Shown here in pieces: positions 32,996 through 34,414 of a stretch of DNA of 34,414 nt. Origin of the DNA: Desulfobacteraceae bacterium (GTDB taxonomy: Bacteria > Desulfobacterota > Desulfobacteria > Desulfobacterales > Desulfosalsimonadaceae). The translations under genes and the position numbers were made by a program. Position 1 is the stretch's first letter. Each line of letters starts with the position of its first letter. The DNA lies in the NCBI GenBank assembly GCA_011389935.1, contig JAABTJ010000028.1, positions 1 to 34,414 on the forward strand. Direction: 5' to 3'. The notes beneath the pieces were generated by a model. That model was not told where the DNA came from and did no database searches. It was given only the letters and a program-made list of their open reading frames with translations.

Positions 32996-34219
32996 ATGAA
33001 CCAATACCAGAAAATGATCAACGAAAACAGCCTGGCGGATATCGAGTTCCGGGTACAATGGAAAAGCTCGGAGGCCGCCCACACCGATACGACACTGGTC
33101 ATGGTGAATTTCTGGCGAGACCTCCTGCCGGAAACGGTATCGGATGGTCTGATGGGGATCGGTGAAGGGGAGGAGAAAACCTTTCGGTTTTTACCGGGAC
33201 AACTGGTACCGGCATACGCCGACCAACACTGCTTTCACCTGAAAAGATCCGATTTTAATGAAAAAATGGCGGCACCGGCCTTTGGCAGATTCTATCCCAA
33301 AGGCATTCTGCAGGGGCTGCCGAATGTTTTTCCCCAGAACATGGCGCCGATCCGGTGCGTCGGTGTGGATTCAAAAACGATCACCGTGGATATGAACCAC
33401 CCCTTGGCGGCCCATGCGCTCGAGGTCACGGCCCGGGTGCATAAAATTTATGACAAACCCTTTGACCGGGGGGGCAACTGCCGGGAACTGGGGGAATCCA
33501 TCGCCGGCAGCGGCCCCGGTATGCAGGCACGATACAACGGTACGGCCACGGATTTCTTTCACGCCGGCGCCTTTGCCCGGGAGGACGAAGCCGCGGACAG
33601 CCGCTTCTATGAGCGGCCCCGCCTTGTGACCCACATCGATGAACGGGCCATTGAAACCATCTCCGGGCTATACGGCGAAATCATATCGTCCGATATGGTG
33701 GTGCTGGATCTCATGAGCAGCTGGCGATCCCACCTGCCGGAAACGAAAAGGCCGGATAAACTGGTCGGCCTCGGGATGAATGCAAAAGAAATGCATGAAA
33801 ACCCGCAGCTTGACGAGTCCGTGGTCCACGATCTCAACCAAAATCCGCGCCTGCCATTTGGCGATAACACCTTTGACAGCGTTATATGCACCGCCTCAGT
33901 GGAATATCTGACGAACCCGGCAGCGGTATTTGCCGACACCGCCCGGGTCCTGAAGCCCGCGGGCACGTTGATTCACACCTTTTCCAACCGGTGGTTTCCG
34001 CCCAAAGCCATCCGGCTGTGGACCATGCTCCACGAATTCGAGCGAATGGGCCTGGTCCTGGAATATTTTCTGGCATCCGGCCAATTTGAAGAAGTTGGAA
34101 CCTTATCGTCCCGGGGATGGGACCGGCCGGAAACCGACAAGTACTTTCCGGAGATGCCCCAGTCGGATCCGGTGTTTGCGGTGTGGGGGAGGAAGAAATC
34201 CAAGGAATTTCTGCAATGA
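32996..34219 (+). CDS. FKBP/SlyD-like prolyl isomerase domain fused to a class I methyltransferase
   Basis: 407 aa. Residues ~16-155 read as an FKBP-type domain: IEFRVQWKSSEAAHTDTT, DGLMGIGEGEEKTFRFLPG, FGRFYPKGILQGLPN and the SlyD-like end DMNHPLAAHALEVTARVHKI. A linker of about 50 residues leads to a methyltransferase domain (~210-340): VVLDLMSS at the motif-I position, VVHDLNQNPRLPFGDNTFDS, VEYLTNPAAVFADTARVLKPAGTLIHTF. Motif I lacks the usual GxGxG, so SAM binding is altered or lost. The start at 32996 has only a weak Shine-Dalgarno. The substrate is unknown. A strong terminator follows. Confidence 0.85.
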   Translation: MNQYQKMINENSLADIEFRVQWKSSEAAHTDTTLVMVNFWRDLLPETVSDGLMGIGEGEEKTFRFLPGQLVPAYADQHCFHLKRSDFNEKMAAPAFGRFYPKGILQGLPNVFPQNMAPIRCVGVDSKTITVDMNHPLAAHALEVTARVHKIYDKPFDRGGNCRELGESIAGSGPGMQARYNGTATDFFHAGAFAREDEAADSRFYERPRLVTHIDERAIETISGLYGEIISSDMVVLDLMSSWRSHLPETKRPDKLVGLGMNAKEMHENPQLDESVVHDLNQNPRLPFGDNTFDSVICTASVEYLTNPAAVFADTARVLKPAGTLIHTFSNRWFPPKAIRLWTMLHEFERMGLVLEYFLASGQFEEVGTLSSRGWDRPETDKYFPEMPQSDPVFAVWGRKKSKEFLQ

Positions 34220-34240
34220 ATAATAGTCTGTTTTCGCACT

Positions 34241-34289
34241 AAAAAGTCATGGCGTTGTCGCTTACGCGACAACGCCATGACTTTTTTTT
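34241..34289. terminator. Strong bidirectional rho-independent terminator
   Basis: A perfect 21-bp stem (34241-34261 with 34266-34286) around a TTAC loop has AAAAA at its left foot and TTTTTTTT at its right (34282-34289). It lies 21 bp after the fusion gene and 25 bp after the stop of the minus-strand gene, so it can end both transcripts. Confidence 0.93.
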
Positions 34290-34314
34290 ACAAGAAAAAT
34301 ACTTCAGAACATCA

Positions 34315-34414
34315 TTAATACATGTATGTCAACTCCTCGTCCTGCCCCGAACATCCCGGAGCCCCGTCTCCACAGGTCGGTTCAAATGTAAAAATCATTT
34401 TATCACCCGGCGAG
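34315..34414 (-). CDS. C-terminal end of a minus-strand gene (partial)
   Basis: Reading in from the right edge, one minus-strand frame is open for 32 codons and ends with TAA at 34315-34317. The peptide runs from SPGDKMIFTFEPTCGD to DEELTYMY, with two cysteines in the middle. It converges on the terminator at 34241-34289, as expected for a real gene end. I do not recognise the protein; the stretch is too short to exclude chance. Confidence 0.45.
   Translation of the reverse strand, partial: SPGDKMIFTFEPTCGDGAPGCSGQDEELTYMY

Overview
This is a gene-dense chromosomal window of a Gram-negative bacterium, most likely a sulfate-reducing member of the Desulfobacterota (Desulfobacterales-like). That placement is an inference. 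It rests on the mix of genes (archaeal-type prolyl-tRNA synthetase, bifunctional Rel, hisI-hisG, ADP-forming acyl-CoA synthetase, seven-POTRA Omp85 next to TamB) and on the palindromic dispersed repeats. No 16S gene or sulfate-reduction gene is present to prove it.

Layout. 120-3830 (+) carries proS and rel. 3817-6254 (-) carries rpmB, then the trxA-trxB-bamD cluster. 6255-6659 is a divergent regulatory region with promoter-like boxes on both strands and a candidate terminated small RNA or leader. 6660-7909 (+) is hisI-hisG, overlapping by 4 bp. 7996-10674 (+) is a tightly coupled run of engB, era, an ATP-grasp protein and a small HNH protein, each overlapping the next by 1-4 bp. 10676-10996 (-) is a small secreted or membrane protein. 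11198-14223 (+) is a GT4 glycosyltransferase and recN. 14220-14975 (-) is an outer-membrane beta-barrel. 15356-16636 (+) is citrate synthase. 16676-18798 (-) is a two-gene ADP-forming acyl-CoA synthetase. 19065-20039 (-) is a metallo-beta-lactamase-fold hydrolase. 21117-23546 (+) is priA. 23929-31063 (+) is tamB plus an Omp85 protein. 31682-32626 (-) is an EamA-type transporter. 32996-34219 (+) is an FKBP-like/methyltransferase fusion. A strong bidirectional terminator follows, and the end of a minus-strand gene runs off the window.

The genes are mostly housekeeping: translation and stringent response, ribosome GTPases, thiol redox, histidine synthesis, DNA repair and restart, and outer-membrane biogenesis (BamD, Omp85/TamB). 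The unusual part is between the genes. At least eleven copies of long imperfect palindromes (about 120-340 bp) occupy the intergenic spaces. They fall into related families with terminal inverted repeats, mismatches kept at the same place in different copies, and, in one pair, arms that differ in sequence but keep their complementarity. They are densest at 20141-20997 and 31066-31675. I regard them as the best candidate for an undescribed structured element in this window.
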